From contig NZ_BRVO01000002.1 in NCBI RefSeq assembly GCF_027924185.1, forward strand, positions 682,001-746,000: a stretch of DNA of 64,000 bases, given 5' to 3'. Shown in pieces: positions 55,283-63,281 of the stretch (positions are counted from its first letter, which is position 1; each line of letters starts with the position of its first letter). The notes under the pieces were generated by a model. The model was not told the origin of the DNA. It did not search any database and saw only the letters and a list, made by a program, of their open reading frames with translations. A program made the position numbers and the translations under genes. The DNA is from Neptunitalea lumnitzerae. Its GTDB lineage: Bacteria; Bacteroidota; Bacteroidia; Flavobacteriales; Flavobacteriaceae.

Positions 55283-57691
55283 ATGAAACAATTTTGGTTT
55301 GCCTTTATTTTATTGGCAATAACAAAAATTGCTTCAGCACAAGAATGTACATATACCCTTAAAGGTAATGTAACAGACTATCATGATGGGTCTCCTCTAT
55401 TTGGTGCACTTATTCAACTGATAGATACCGATGTTGAAGCATATACTGATTTCGATGGTAATTTTACAATTTCAGGACTTTGCGATGGTACTATTCAAGT
55501 ACAAGTTTCGCATCCTGACTGTGAGAGCATTGTCAAATTAGTAGAAATAAAAGGAAACACAACCACAGCTATTAAGTTAGAGCACCACCTTGAAGAAATT
55601 GGTGAAGTGGTAGTAGTTGAAAATAGCAATGTAAAAAAGACCAACTCGGCTTCTGAAGTTACCATAAACACCGCTACTATTCAAAAATATAGTAATGATG
55701 GTTTAGGGAATGCTTTAAAAGAAATTAGCGGGGTTTCCTCTTTAAATACAGGAGGCGCCATTGTAAAGCCTGTAATTGATGGTATGCACAGTAGTAGAGT
55801 ACTTATTATTAATAATGGAGTACGTATGCAAGACCAAGAGTGGGGCGTTGAACATGCACCTAATGTAGATGTAAATACCGCTGAAAACATTACCGTGGTA
55901 AAAGGAGCTTCTGCTCTAAAATATGGGGGCGATGCTATTGGGGGTACCATAGTTATAGATGGTACACAACCCATTGCAAAAGACTCTTTATACGGTAAAA
56001 CCATCTTAACCGGTGTAAGTAATGGTAGAGGCGGCAGTGTTACCTCTTCTCTATTTAAAACCAAAGAAAATGGGTGGTACTACAAAGGGCAAGGTACCTT
56101 TAAATATTTAGGAGACTTTGAAGCTCCGGATTATGTATTATCAAACACAGGAAGTAGAGAAAAGGATTTTTCTGTAGGTTTTGGTTTAAGAAAATTTAAA
56201 TACGGTTTTAATGCTTACTATAGTTTTTACAATACGCAAATTGGTATTTTAACCGCCTCACATATAGGAAGTGTTGGTGATTTAGCAAATGCCTTAGAAA
56301 GCAATACTCCGCTAGTGGTAAATGATTTTACCTATACCATACAGGCACCCTACCAAGATGTAACCCATCACCTAGCTAAAGTAGATTTTTATAGGAGGTT
56401 TTCTAAACTTGGAAAATTAAGTATTCAGTACGATTTTCAACAAAACAATAGAAAAGAGTATGATATAAGAACAGGTGACGACCGTAACAAAGCTGCTATG
56501 GATATGATGCTTAACACGCATTCTTTACAAGCAGATTTTAATTTTGATGCATATAAGCATTATAAATTTTCAGCAGGTATTGCAGGCTCTTATCAAAAAA
56601 ATACTCCAGACGCTAATACGGGTGTAAGAAGACTTATTCCTGATTATATACAATACAATTTAGGAGCTTATCTAGCTGCAGAACATAGTATTTCTGACAA
56701 TACTATTTTAGATGCTGGAGTACGGTATGATTATAGACATCTTGATGCTAAAAAATTTTATTTAAAATCTAGATGGGAAGAACGTGGGTATGATGAGGAT
56801 TTTGAGTCTATTATTATAGGGGAAGAAAATAACCAGTGGTTAGCAAACCCTGTATTCAATTTCCATAATCTTTCAGCTACTTTAGGTTTAAAAACATACT
56901 TTACTAATAATACCCAGTTAAACGCCAACATAAGTTTAGCAAGTAGAGCTCCAAATGCATCAGAATTATTTAGTGATGGTTTGCACCACTCCGCTGCTAT
57001 AATTGAGTTAGGAGATTTACGAATAAAACAAGAGGTAGCAAAAAAGGTAAGTATTGGCTATGCGAAAACTACTGGTAATTTTACCTTCAATGTAAATCCG
57101 TATGCCAATTTAATTAATGATTACGTTATTATGCAACCTACTGGTTTACAGCAAACCACACGTGGTGCATTTCCGGTATGGGAATACAGCCAAATTAATG
57201 CCTTATTAACGGGTGTAGACTTAAGCTTAGGGTATCAGATTGTACCAACCTTAAAATATAGTACAAAAGCAGCGTACATATATGCTGAAGATTTAGATAA
57301 TAACAAACCTGTAATTGATATTCCTGGTACTAACTGGAGTAACGGACTTGTGTTTACACAACCTAAATGGAATCAATTTGAAGCAGGTTTGCAATGGGAG
57401 ACTGTTTTCAAACAAAACAGATATCCTGATAATGATTTTGAAGCTACCATTCCAACTAACAATGGAAATGTTACCAAAACAATTAGAATTAGCGAGCCTC
57501 CTAATGGGTATGGACTTTTACACTTTAACACACAGTGTACTGTAAACTGGTTTCGCAAGTCTGATTTAACTATTGGGTTTAGCATACAGAATTTGCTTAA
57601 TACAAATTATCGAGACTATTTAAACAGACAACGGTATTATGCAGATGACTTAGGTAGAAATTTCAAACTACAATTAACATTTAAATACTAA
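55283..57691 (+). CDS. ZnuD-like TonB-dependent receptor (metal uptake candidate)
   Basis: An 802-residue outer-membrane receptor: signal peptide (1-19), carboxypeptidase-regulatory-like domain (about 25-100), plug (about 125-235; VIDGMHSSRVLIINNGVRMQ, VDVNTAENITVVKGASALKYGGDAIGG) and a 22-strand-type barrel ending in the aromatic LQLTFKY. The plug wording and the barrel segment ASELFSDGLHHSAAIIELG recall ZnuD-type zinc receptors, in which ELYSNGPHLATG-like segments are conserved. The two adjacent His in GLHHSA are possible ligands. It is followed 21 bp later by a lipoprotein gene, and faces an ABC transporter operon. Confidence 0.82.
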   Translation: MKQFWFAFILLAITKIASAQECTYTLKGNVTDYHDGSPLFGALIQLIDTDVEAYTDFDGNFTISGLCDGTIQVQVSHPDCESIVKLVEIKGNTTTAIKLEHHLEEIGEVVVVENSNVKKTNSASEVTINTATIQKYSNDGLGNALKEISGVSSLNTGGAIVKPVIDGMHSSRVLIINNGVRMQDQEWGVEHAPNVDVNTAENITVVKGASALKYGGDAIGGTIVIDGTQPIAKDSLYGKTILTGVSNGRGGSVTSSLFKTKENGWYYKGQGTFKYLGDFEAPDYVLSNTGSREKDFSVGFGLRKFKYGFNAYYSFYNTQIGILTASHIGSVGDLANALESNTPLVVNDFTYTIQAPYQDVTHHLAKVDFYRRFSKLGKLSIQYDFQQNNRKEYDIRTGDDRNKAAMDMMLNTHSLQADFNFDAYKHYKFSAGIAGSYQKNTPDANTGVRRLIPDYIQYNLGAYLAAEHSISDNTILDAGVRYDYRHLDAKKFYLKSRWEERGYDEDFESIIIGEENNQWLANPVFNFHNLSATLGLKTYFTNNTQLNANISLASRAPNASELFSDGLHHSAAIIELGDLRIKQEVAKKVSIGYAKTTGNFTFNVNPYANLINDYVIMQPTGLQQTTRGAFPVWEYSQINALLTGVDLSLGYQIVPTLKYSTKAAYIYAEDLDNNKPVIDIPGTNWSNGLVFTQPKWNQFEAGLQWETVFKQNRYPDNDFEATIPTNNGNVTKTIRISEPPNGYGLLHFNTQCTVNWFRKSDLTIGFSIQNLLNTNYRDYLNRQRYYADDLGRNFKLQLTFKY

Positions 57692-57712
57692 TATTTATAA
57701 AATAATTAAATC

Positions 57713-58270
57713 ATGAAAATAATAAAACATTCAATATTAGCTTTAGTAGCAACCATTTCTTTTGTAAGCTGTTCAGATGATGACACACCTCAAGTAATTA
57801 ATGAGGAAGAAGTGATTACTACAATGAACGTTACACTTACCAGTGGTTCACAAACAGTCACCTTAACATCTCAAGATTTAGATGGAGACGGACCAAATGC
57901 ACCTGAAATAACTGTTTCTGGTAACCTTGCTGCTAATACAACATATACAGGAAATGTTGAACTATTAAACGAAACTGAAAGTCCTGCAGAAAATGTTACA
58001 GAAGAAGTAGAGGAAGAAAACGCAGACCACCAATTTTTCTTTATTTCAACTGGTGCTATTGCAGACACAGATTATGCAGATGTAGATGCTAACGGAGATC
58101 CTGTAGGTATTGATTTTACATTAACTACAGGTGATGCAGGTACTGCTACTTTACAAGTAATTTTAAGACACTTACCTGAAAAAGATGCAGAAGGTGTTAG
58201 CGATGGAGATATTACCAATGCAAATGGTGAAACCGATTTCCAAGCTGAATTTGAAATAACTGTAGAATAA
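57713..58270 (+). CDS. Acidic lipoprotein linked to the ZnuD-like receptor
   Basis: A 185-residue exported lipoprotein (lipobox VSC, Cys20). Mature part is very rich in Asp, Glu, Thr and Val, with the segments DLDGDGPNAPEITVSGNL, LLNETESPAENVTEEVEEEN and ADHQFFFIS. Very similar proteins in other Flavobacteriaceae carry the automatic label type 1 periplasmic binding fold superfamily protein, which I regard as unreliable. The acidic stretch could hold divalent metals. It starts 21 bp after the receptor gene and belongs to the same transcript. Confidence 0.75.
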   Translation: MKIIKHSILALVATISFVSCSDDDTPQVINEEEVITTMNVTLTSGSQTVTLTSQDLDGDGPNAPEITVSGNLAANTTYTGNVELLNETESPAENVTEEVEEENADHQFFFISTGAIADTDYADVDANGDPVGIDFTLTTGDAGTATLQVILRHLPEKDAEGVSDGDITNANGETDFQAEFEITVE

Positions 58271-58389
58271 ATAAAATTATAGTACAAAGGGGTAAGCTCA
58301 CAAAGCATTAAAAACGGAACAATACTTTATTAAGAGACCTACCCCAACGTATTTAATCTTTATATTATTACAGAACAGTCCATACCCAT

Positions 58390-58417
58390 AATCATAGCCT
58401 CAAAAGAGGCTATGATT
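58390..58417. terminator. Bidirectional hairpin terminator between the two metal-locus operons
   Basis: AATCATAGCCTC pairs perfectly with GAGGCTATGATT (12 bp) around an AAAA loop. The flanking runs are AT-rich rather than pure T, so termination strength is uncertain. Confidence 0.65.
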
Positions 58418-58423
58418 AAATAT

Positions 58424-58861
58424 TTAATCAAAGGCTGTTCCTTCAGATTTTTCTAAGATATAATTACAATGATTAATATCGGTTTGGTTTAATTTTAAAA
58501 CCCCGGTAATTGTTACAATCTTATCTGTTTTATACACTTCATTTTTAGCAAAGTGTATTTCTATAACCGTTTCTGGTCCACCCCCTCCACAGAAAAAACA
58601 AGCAGACATTGGGCTTTTAGATAACATAAAAGATTTAGAACTAGCATCTAAATTCAAAAAATATCCGGTAACACTAATCTCCTTACCCTCTAATTTTTTT
58701 ATCGCAGGACCAAAAGTAGGTACTAGCACCTCTCCGCCTTCACTTTCAACATACTTAGAGATAAATTTTACATCGGCCAAATCTTTCCATGTAATTTCCT
58801 TTTGAGCGTTGGCTCCAAAACTTATTCCTAGTATAAAAAGGAATACTAATTTAATTTTCAT
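58424..58861 (-). CDS. DUF3299-like exported protein of an ABC transporter operon
   Basis: A 145-residue protein with a signal peptide (1-19, GANAQ). The core EITWKDLADVKF and the segment FMLSKSPMSACFFCGGGGPETVIEI with a C-x2-C pair resemble DUF3299-type proteins that occur in zinc-regulated ABC operons of proteobacteria, where a comparable Cys/Pro-rich region is found. It is the last gene of the operon, overlapping the permease gene by 11 bp. Probably periplasmic; a metal-handling role is inference. Confidence 0.7.
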   Translation of the reverse strand: MKIKLVFLFILGISFGANAQKEITWKDLADVKFISKYVESEGGEVLVPTFGPAIKKLEGKEISVTGYFLNLDASSKSFMLSKSPMSACFFCGGGGPETVIEIHFAKNEVYKTDKIVTITGVLKLNQTDINHCNYILEKSEGTAFD

Positions 58862-60038
58862 CTGCTAATACTTTAGATACATTCATATTAAATATAGGTA
58901 GTACTGCCAGTATGGTGGCTAATACTATAACCCCTATTACACTACCTCCTAACCACCATTCTTCAGGCAACAAAAATAGTGTTTTCACATTCATTTTATA
59001 ACCTGTTTCCATATAGTTCTTTAAAAACCACAACCCTAGTTTACTTAAGCAAATACCAAGTATATAACCTACTACACCAATAACTATTCCTTCTATAAAA
59101 ACTATAAAAAATAATTGTAGTCGGTTGGCTCCATAAGTTCTCATTAAAGCAATTTCGTAGGTACGTTCTTTTACTACCCTATACAAACTTATAAATATGC
59201 TTATCCCCGAGACTATTAAAATAGCTATACCAATTAACGATATCACTTTAAAACCTACCCCCATTAAACCATATAATCGCTCTAGTTCAAACCTTGGTAA
59301 AGCCGCCTGCATACCTGGTGTAGCATTCACTCTTCTGGGTATTTGCAACATTCCCATAGGATTTTTAAAAGATACCAACATAGCTGTTACTTCTTTATCT
59401 TCTTCATGCTCATGAACCTCACCTCCATGTTCGTGCAAATGCCAAACCGTTTCTAAAGGGGTTACCAATAATTGATCTATAATGGTACCTGTTGACTTTA
59501 AAACACCAACAACTTTTAGTTTGTCTTCATGACTTTCAATACCTTCAGTTAATCCATGAGAACTGGTAACCTCATCACCTATCTTTAAATGTAATTTTTC
59601 TGCTACAACACTTCCAATAACCAATTCCTTAGAAGCATTAAAAAAGGTTCCCTTAGCTATAGCTGCATTGTAAACATTAAAATATTCCTCTGTAGAACCT
59701 ACAATGCGGTATCCTTTATAATTATCTCCGTATGAAATAGGTACGGCTGTTTTAATTAAAGGATTACGTACTATTTTTTTTGCTTGATTATAATTGATAT
59801 TGCCCGTAGGTGCATCAATATGCAATACCGAAGATAAAATTAACTGCAAAGGGCTTCCCTTTGCCCCTATCACCATATCAATATCTAAGATATTAGCATC
59901 TACCTGATTTTCATATATCTTCTTTAAATGAAAAGCCGCACTAATTAAAGCTATACTAAGTGCTAATAACAGCACACTTAAAAAAGCATTTAAGGGCTTA
60001 AACCGTATGTTTTTAATTCCTAGTTTCCAAAGATTCAT
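58851..60038 (-). CDS. FtsX/MacB-type ABC permease with His-rich periplasmic loop
   Basis: A 395-residue inner-membrane subunit: one N-terminal helix (about 17-36), a large periplasmic domain, and three FtsX-type helices in the C-terminal third. The opening of the periplasmic domain reads MVIGAKGSPLQLILSSVLHI, a segment I associate with permeases next to DUF3299 genes. A histidine-rich loop, HLHEHGGEVHEHEEDKE, carries His200, 202, 204, 209 and 211 with several Glu, a likely Zn(II)- or other metal-binding site. It overlaps its ATPase gene by 4 bp and the DUF3299-like gene by 11 bp. Confidence 0.85.
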   Translation of the reverse strand: MNLWKLGIKNIRFKPLNAFLSVLLLALSIALISAAFHLKKIYENQVDANILDIDMVIGAKGSPLQLILSSVLHIDAPTGNINYNQAKKIVRNPLIKTAVPISYGDNYKGYRIVGSTEEYFNVYNAAIAKGTFFNASKELVIGSVVAEKLHLKIGDEVTSSHGLTEGIESHEDKLKVVGVLKSTGTIIDQLLVTPLETVWHLHEHGGEVHEHEEDKEVTAMLVSFKNPMGMLQIPRRVNATPGMQAALPRFELERLYGLMGVGFKVISLIGIAILIVSGISIFISLYRVVKERTYEIALMRTYGANRLQLFFIVFIEGIVIGVVGYILGICLSKLGLWFLKNYMETGYKMNVKTLFLLPEEWWLGGSVIGVIVLATILAVLPIFNMNVSKVLADEN

Positions 60039-60661
60039 AACATAATGGTATTAGCAAAGTATTCTTTAATTCGATGGTCATGGGTAATTACCACTAGGTT
60101 GGCTTGTTTTTCTTTAGCATAAGTACTTAATAGTTCAATTACATTTTTTGCATTTTCATCATCTAAACTAGCTGTAGGTTCATCGGCCAATATTACGTCG
60201 GGTTTATTACACAAAGCTATAGCTATAGACAAGCGTTGCTTTTGCCCTTCACTTAACTCACGTACCTTACTGTTTATTTTTTCAGCCAACCCCAAAGTAG
60301 TTAAGATGTCTTTAATTTCAGCATCACTTACACTCGCTTTTGAGAAGAATAACTTTGCCTTAATATTATCAATTACCGATAAAGACTTAATAAAAGTTCC
60401 TTTTTGAAAAACAATACCAATATGCTTACCTCTAAAAGCATCTAATTTCTTTTGTGATAACTTATCTATAGCAACATTCTGAATATTTATAGTACCTGCA
60501 GTAGGCTTTAACAAGCCACCAAGTAAATGAAGCAAGGTTGTTTTTCCTACCCCAGACGGCCCTAATATCAAAAGATTTTCATGAAACGAAAGGGTTATAT
60601 CAGGAAAGGTTAGTTGTACATTTGGGGTGTAATGATAACTAAGGGTTTTGGTTTGTAACAT
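60035..60661 (-). CDS. ABC transporter ATP-binding protein (LolD/MacB-like) of the metal locus
   Basis: A 208-residue ATPase. Walker A LILGPSGVGKTTLLHLLGG, Q-loop VFQKGTF, ABC signature ELSEGQKQRLSIAIAL, Walker B VILADEPTASLD and the H-loop VITHDHRI are all intact. First gene of the three-gene operon with the permease (4-bp ATGA overlap). Members of this subfamily drive FtsX-type permeases rather than classical importers, so the direction of transport, or a role as a mechanical pump on a periplasmic partner, is uncertain. Confidence 0.9.
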   Translation of the reverse strand: MLQTKTLSYHYTPNVQLTFPDITLSFHENLLILGPSGVGKTTLLHLLGGLLKPTAGTINIQNVAIDKLSQKKLDAFRGKHIGIVFQKGTFIKSLSVIDNIKAKLFFSKASVSDAEIKDILTTLGLAEKINSKVRELSEGQKQRLSIAIALCNKPDVILADEPTASLDDENAKNVIELLSTYAKEKQANLVVITHDHRIKEYFANTIML

Positions 60662-60700
60662 ACCGTAAAACTAAGAATATTTGAGAAGGTTTTAAAAAAG

Positions 60701-60725
60701 AAAAGCACCTAAAAAGGTGCTTTTT
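60701..60725 (-). terminator. Intrinsic terminator of the 103-residue membrane protein gene
   Basis: AAAAGCACCT pairs with AGGTGCTTTT around an AAAA loop, with T-run on the minus strand. It separates this gene from the ABC operon. Confidence 0.85.
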
Positions 60726-60727
60726 AT

Positions 60728-61039
60728 TTATGATCTTACTCTAATAGGAATCATCCTACCGGTATGTTTATCTTCATCGGATTTTATAATATAAGTATAC
60801 ACCCACATTAACGTAAAGGTTGGTATAAAATCTAAACCAGGTAACCCCTCCTCTATTACAGAAATTATTGAGGCTACTTTACCAGAAAAACCTTTATACA
60901 TTCTAGTCATAATATAACCTGAAATAGGCGCCCATAAAATATCTGAAAACTCACCAAATAAAGGAAATGCAAAAGACAATAACCCTATTATATCTAATAC
61001 TATACTTAACACTAAATACTTCTTCTTTTTCTCTTTCAT
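60728..61039 (-). CDS. Small membrane protein of unknown function (103 aa)
   Basis: Not assigned. Two or three hydrophobic stretches (YLVLSIVLDIIGLLSFAFPLFG, an amphipathic segment with a Pro-Ile-Ser-Gly turn, and FIPTFTLMWVYTYII) suggest an inner-membrane protein with a charged C-terminus (KSDEDKHTGRMIPIRVRS). Basic N-terminus MKEKKKKYLVLS gives the expected cytoplasmic start. It has its own terminator and lies 74 bp after msrA on the same strand. Confidence 0.7.
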   Translation of the reverse strand: MKEKKKKYLVLSIVLDIIGLLSFAFPLFGEFSDILWAPISGYIMTRMYKGFSGKVASIISVIEEGLPGLDFIPTFTLMWVYTYIIKSDEDKHTGRMIPIRVRS

Positions 61040-61113
61040 CTATTCATTAATTTATATACTCATACCTTCAAAAATGATACCAATAAATATACAACTATCT
61101 TTTCTAATAAATA

Positions 61114-61653
61114 TTACTTTAACTTATCAGAATAATAACTTTGTAACTTATTTATTTTAGGATTTATGACTAATTGGCAATAAGGTTGCGATTTATTAGC
61201 ATCATAATAGTTAAAATGATAGTCTTCTGCCAAGTAAAATGGTGAAGCCATACTCACTTTGGTTACTATAGGATCTCTAAAAATTTTTTCTTTGGTTAAC
61301 CATGCTATAAAAGCGGTTGCTTTTTCCTTTTGTTCTTCATTTATGCAAAAAATTTCAGAGCGGTATTGCGTTCCCACGTCTGCTCCTTGCTTATTTAAAG
61401 TAGTAGGATCATGGGTTGCAAAAAACACTTCTAATAAAAACTCATAAGAAACCTTTTCAGCATCATAATCAATTTTAACAGCCTCTGCATGTCCAGTTAT
61501 ACCCATAGCTACTTCTCGGTAACACGGATTTTTTATTTTACCCCCAATGTAGCCTGGTAAAACCTCTAAAACGCCATCAATTCTTTTAAAAACAGCTTCT
61601 GTACACCAAAAACATCCTCCAGCAAAAATTGCAGTTTCTGTAGTATTATCCAT
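61114..61653 (-). CDS. msrA: Peptide methionine-S-sulfoxide reductase
   Basis: Repairs methionine-S-sulfoxide in proteins. 179 residues with the catalytic motif AGGCFWCTEAVFKRI (Cys14 is the nucleophile), GITGHAEAVKIDYD and FFATHDPTTLNKQGADVGTQYRS. The resolving cysteine is likely in the C-terminal QPYCQLVI. No signal peptide, so cytoplasmic. It is divergent from lolD. Confidence 0.95.
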   Translation of the reverse strand: MDNTTETAIFAGGCFWCTEAVFKRIDGVLEVLPGYIGGKIKNPCYREVAMGITGHAEAVKIDYDAEKVSYEFLLEVFFATHDPTTLNKQGADVGTQYRSEIFCINEEQKEKATAFIAWLTKEKIFRDPIVTKVSMASPFYLAEDYHFNYYDANKSQPYCQLVINPKINKLQSYYSDKLK

Positions 61654-61772
61654 TCTATAAAATTATTATAATTGTCTAACTATAGCTACCATTTTAACGT
61701 ATAATTAGTAAGTCAGTATTTTTAATATCAAATATTAGTCTCACATTTGTACTCAAGATTTAGAAAGCCATT

Positions 61773-62435
61773 ATGATTACAGCAAAAAATATTCATAAAT
61801 CCTTTGGAAAATTAGAAGTGCTAAAGGGTGTAAACTTACAAATACAAAAGGGAGAAGTAGTAGCCATTGTAGGCTCTAGTGGTGCTGGTAAAACCACCCT
61901 TTTGCAAATTTTAGGTACACTTGACAACCCAGATAAACTAAACACAAGTGAACTTATCATAAATGATATTGCTGTAACCAACCTAAAGAATAATCAGCTT
62001 TCTAAATTTAGAAATAACCACATTGGCTTTATATTTCAATTTCATCAATTATTACCGGAATTTACAGCTTTAGAAAACATTTGTATCCCTGCATTTATAA
62101 AAGGAACCTCAAAAAAAGAAGCTACCGAAAGAGCTATGGAATTGTTGCAGTTTTTAGGTTTAGAAAAAAGAGCCAACCACAAACCAAGCGAACTTTCAGG
62201 CGGAGAACAACAACGTGTTGCTGTGGCTAGGGCTTTAATAAATAATCCCTCAGTAGTTTTTGCAGATGAACCCTCTGGTAATTTAGATTCTGAATCAGCA
62301 GAAAATTTACACAATCTGTTTTTTGAGTTAAGAGATAAATTAGGACAAACCTTTGTGATTGTAACTCATAACAGAGAGTTAGCCGCTATGGCAGATAGAA
62401 AATTAACCATGGTAGATGGTAATATTATTAACTAA
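61773..62435 (+). CDS. lolD: LolD-like ABC transporter ATPase
   Basis: A 220-residue ATPase expected to drive the LolC/E-type complex that releases lipoproteins from the inner membrane. Walker [23 protein letters not shown]-loop [17 protein letters not shown], signature [16 protein letters not shown], Walker [17 protein letters not shown] and H-loop VTHNRELA. The LGTLDNPD segment after Walker A and the [11 protein letters not shown]-loop are the features by which I prefer LolD over other ABC subfamilies. The permease genes are not in the window; it is followed after 12 bp by a TIGR02757 gene. Confidence 0.9.
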   Translation: MITAKNIHKSFGKLEVLKGVNLQIQKGEVVAIVGSSGAGKTTLLQILGTLDNPDKLNTSELIINDIAVTNLKNNQLSKFRNNHIGFIFQFHQLLPEFTALENICIPAFIKGTSKKEATERAMELLQFLGLEKRANHKPSELSGGEQQRVAVARALINNPSVVFADEPSGNLDSESAENLHNLFFELRDKLGQTFVIVTHNRELAAMADRKLTMVDGNIIN

Positions 62436-62447
62436 AAACATTTTGCT

Positions 62448-63227
62448 TTGACACAAGTACCTTTAGAACCATCTCTATTAAAAGAGTTTCTGGATGAAAA
62501 AGTTACACTATACAACAACCCTGATTTTATTGAAACAGACCCCATTCAAATTCCTCATAACTTCACCAAAAAAGAGGATATTGAAATAGCAGGTTTTTTA
62601 ACTGCTACCATTGCTTGGGGCAATAGAAAAAGCATTATTACCAATGCCAAAAAGTTCATGGATATTATGGGGAATGACCCGTATGATTTTGTAATGAGTT
62701 TTTCTAAAAACGATATTCCAAAATTTGAAGGATTTGTGCACAGAACCTTTAATAGCATTGATGCCGCCTATTTTATAGAGAGCTTACAAAACATTTATGC
62801 AAACCACAACGGATTAGAAAATGTTTTTGCTGCACATATAGAAGCCCAATCACTACAACCTGCTATTACTGCTTTTAAAAATATATTTTTCTCTATAGAC
62901 CATCCGCAAAGAACTACCAAACACATTTCTGACCCTGCTAAAAATTCGGCAGCAAAACGTATTAATATGTTTCTCCGATGGATGGCAAGAAAAGACAACG
63001 CGGGTGTAGACTTTGGTATTTGGAACAGCATACCCACCTCTCACCTTTCTTGTCCGTTAGATGTACACTCTGGTAATGTTGCTAGAAAATTAGGATTACT
63101 AAACAGAAAGCAAAACGACGCAAAAGCGCTGAATCTTCTTGATGAGGCTTTAAGAAAATTAGACCCTCTAGATCCAGTGAAGTATGATTTTGCGCTATTT
63201 GGATTGGGTGTATTCGAGAAATTATGA
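62448..63227 (+). CDS. TIGR02757 (DUF2400) family protein
   Basis: A 259-residue cytoplasmic protein typical of Bacteroidota and some other phyla; function unknown. Recognised by AGFLTATIAWGNRKSIITNAK, KRINMFLRWMARKDNAGVDFGIW, the Cys-containing SHLSCPLDVHSGNVARKLGLL and the C-terminal DPVKYDFALFGLGV. These features suggest a helix-hairpin-like, DNA-glycosylase-related fold. The start is TTG at 62448: an in-frame TAA lies at 62433-62435 and no ATG intervenes. It lies 12 bp after lolD, suggesting co-transcription. Confidence 0.88.
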   Translation: MTQVPLEPSLLKEFLDEKVTLYNNPDFIETDPIQIPHNFTKKEDIEIAGFLTATIAWGNRKSIITNAKKFMDIMGNDPYDFVMSFSKNDIPKFEGFVHRTFNSIDAAYFIESLQNIYANHNGLENVFAAHIEAQSLQPAITAFKNIFFSIDHPQRTTKHISDPAKNSAAKRINMFLRWMARKDNAGVDFGIWNSIPTSHLSCPLDVHSGNVARKLGLLNRKQNDAKALNLLDEALRKLDPLDPVKYDFALFGLGVFEKL

Positions 63228-63281
63228 TTTTCTTAACATTTTTTAGTATTTTTGACCCATAGTTGTTATTGATGTTGAAAA

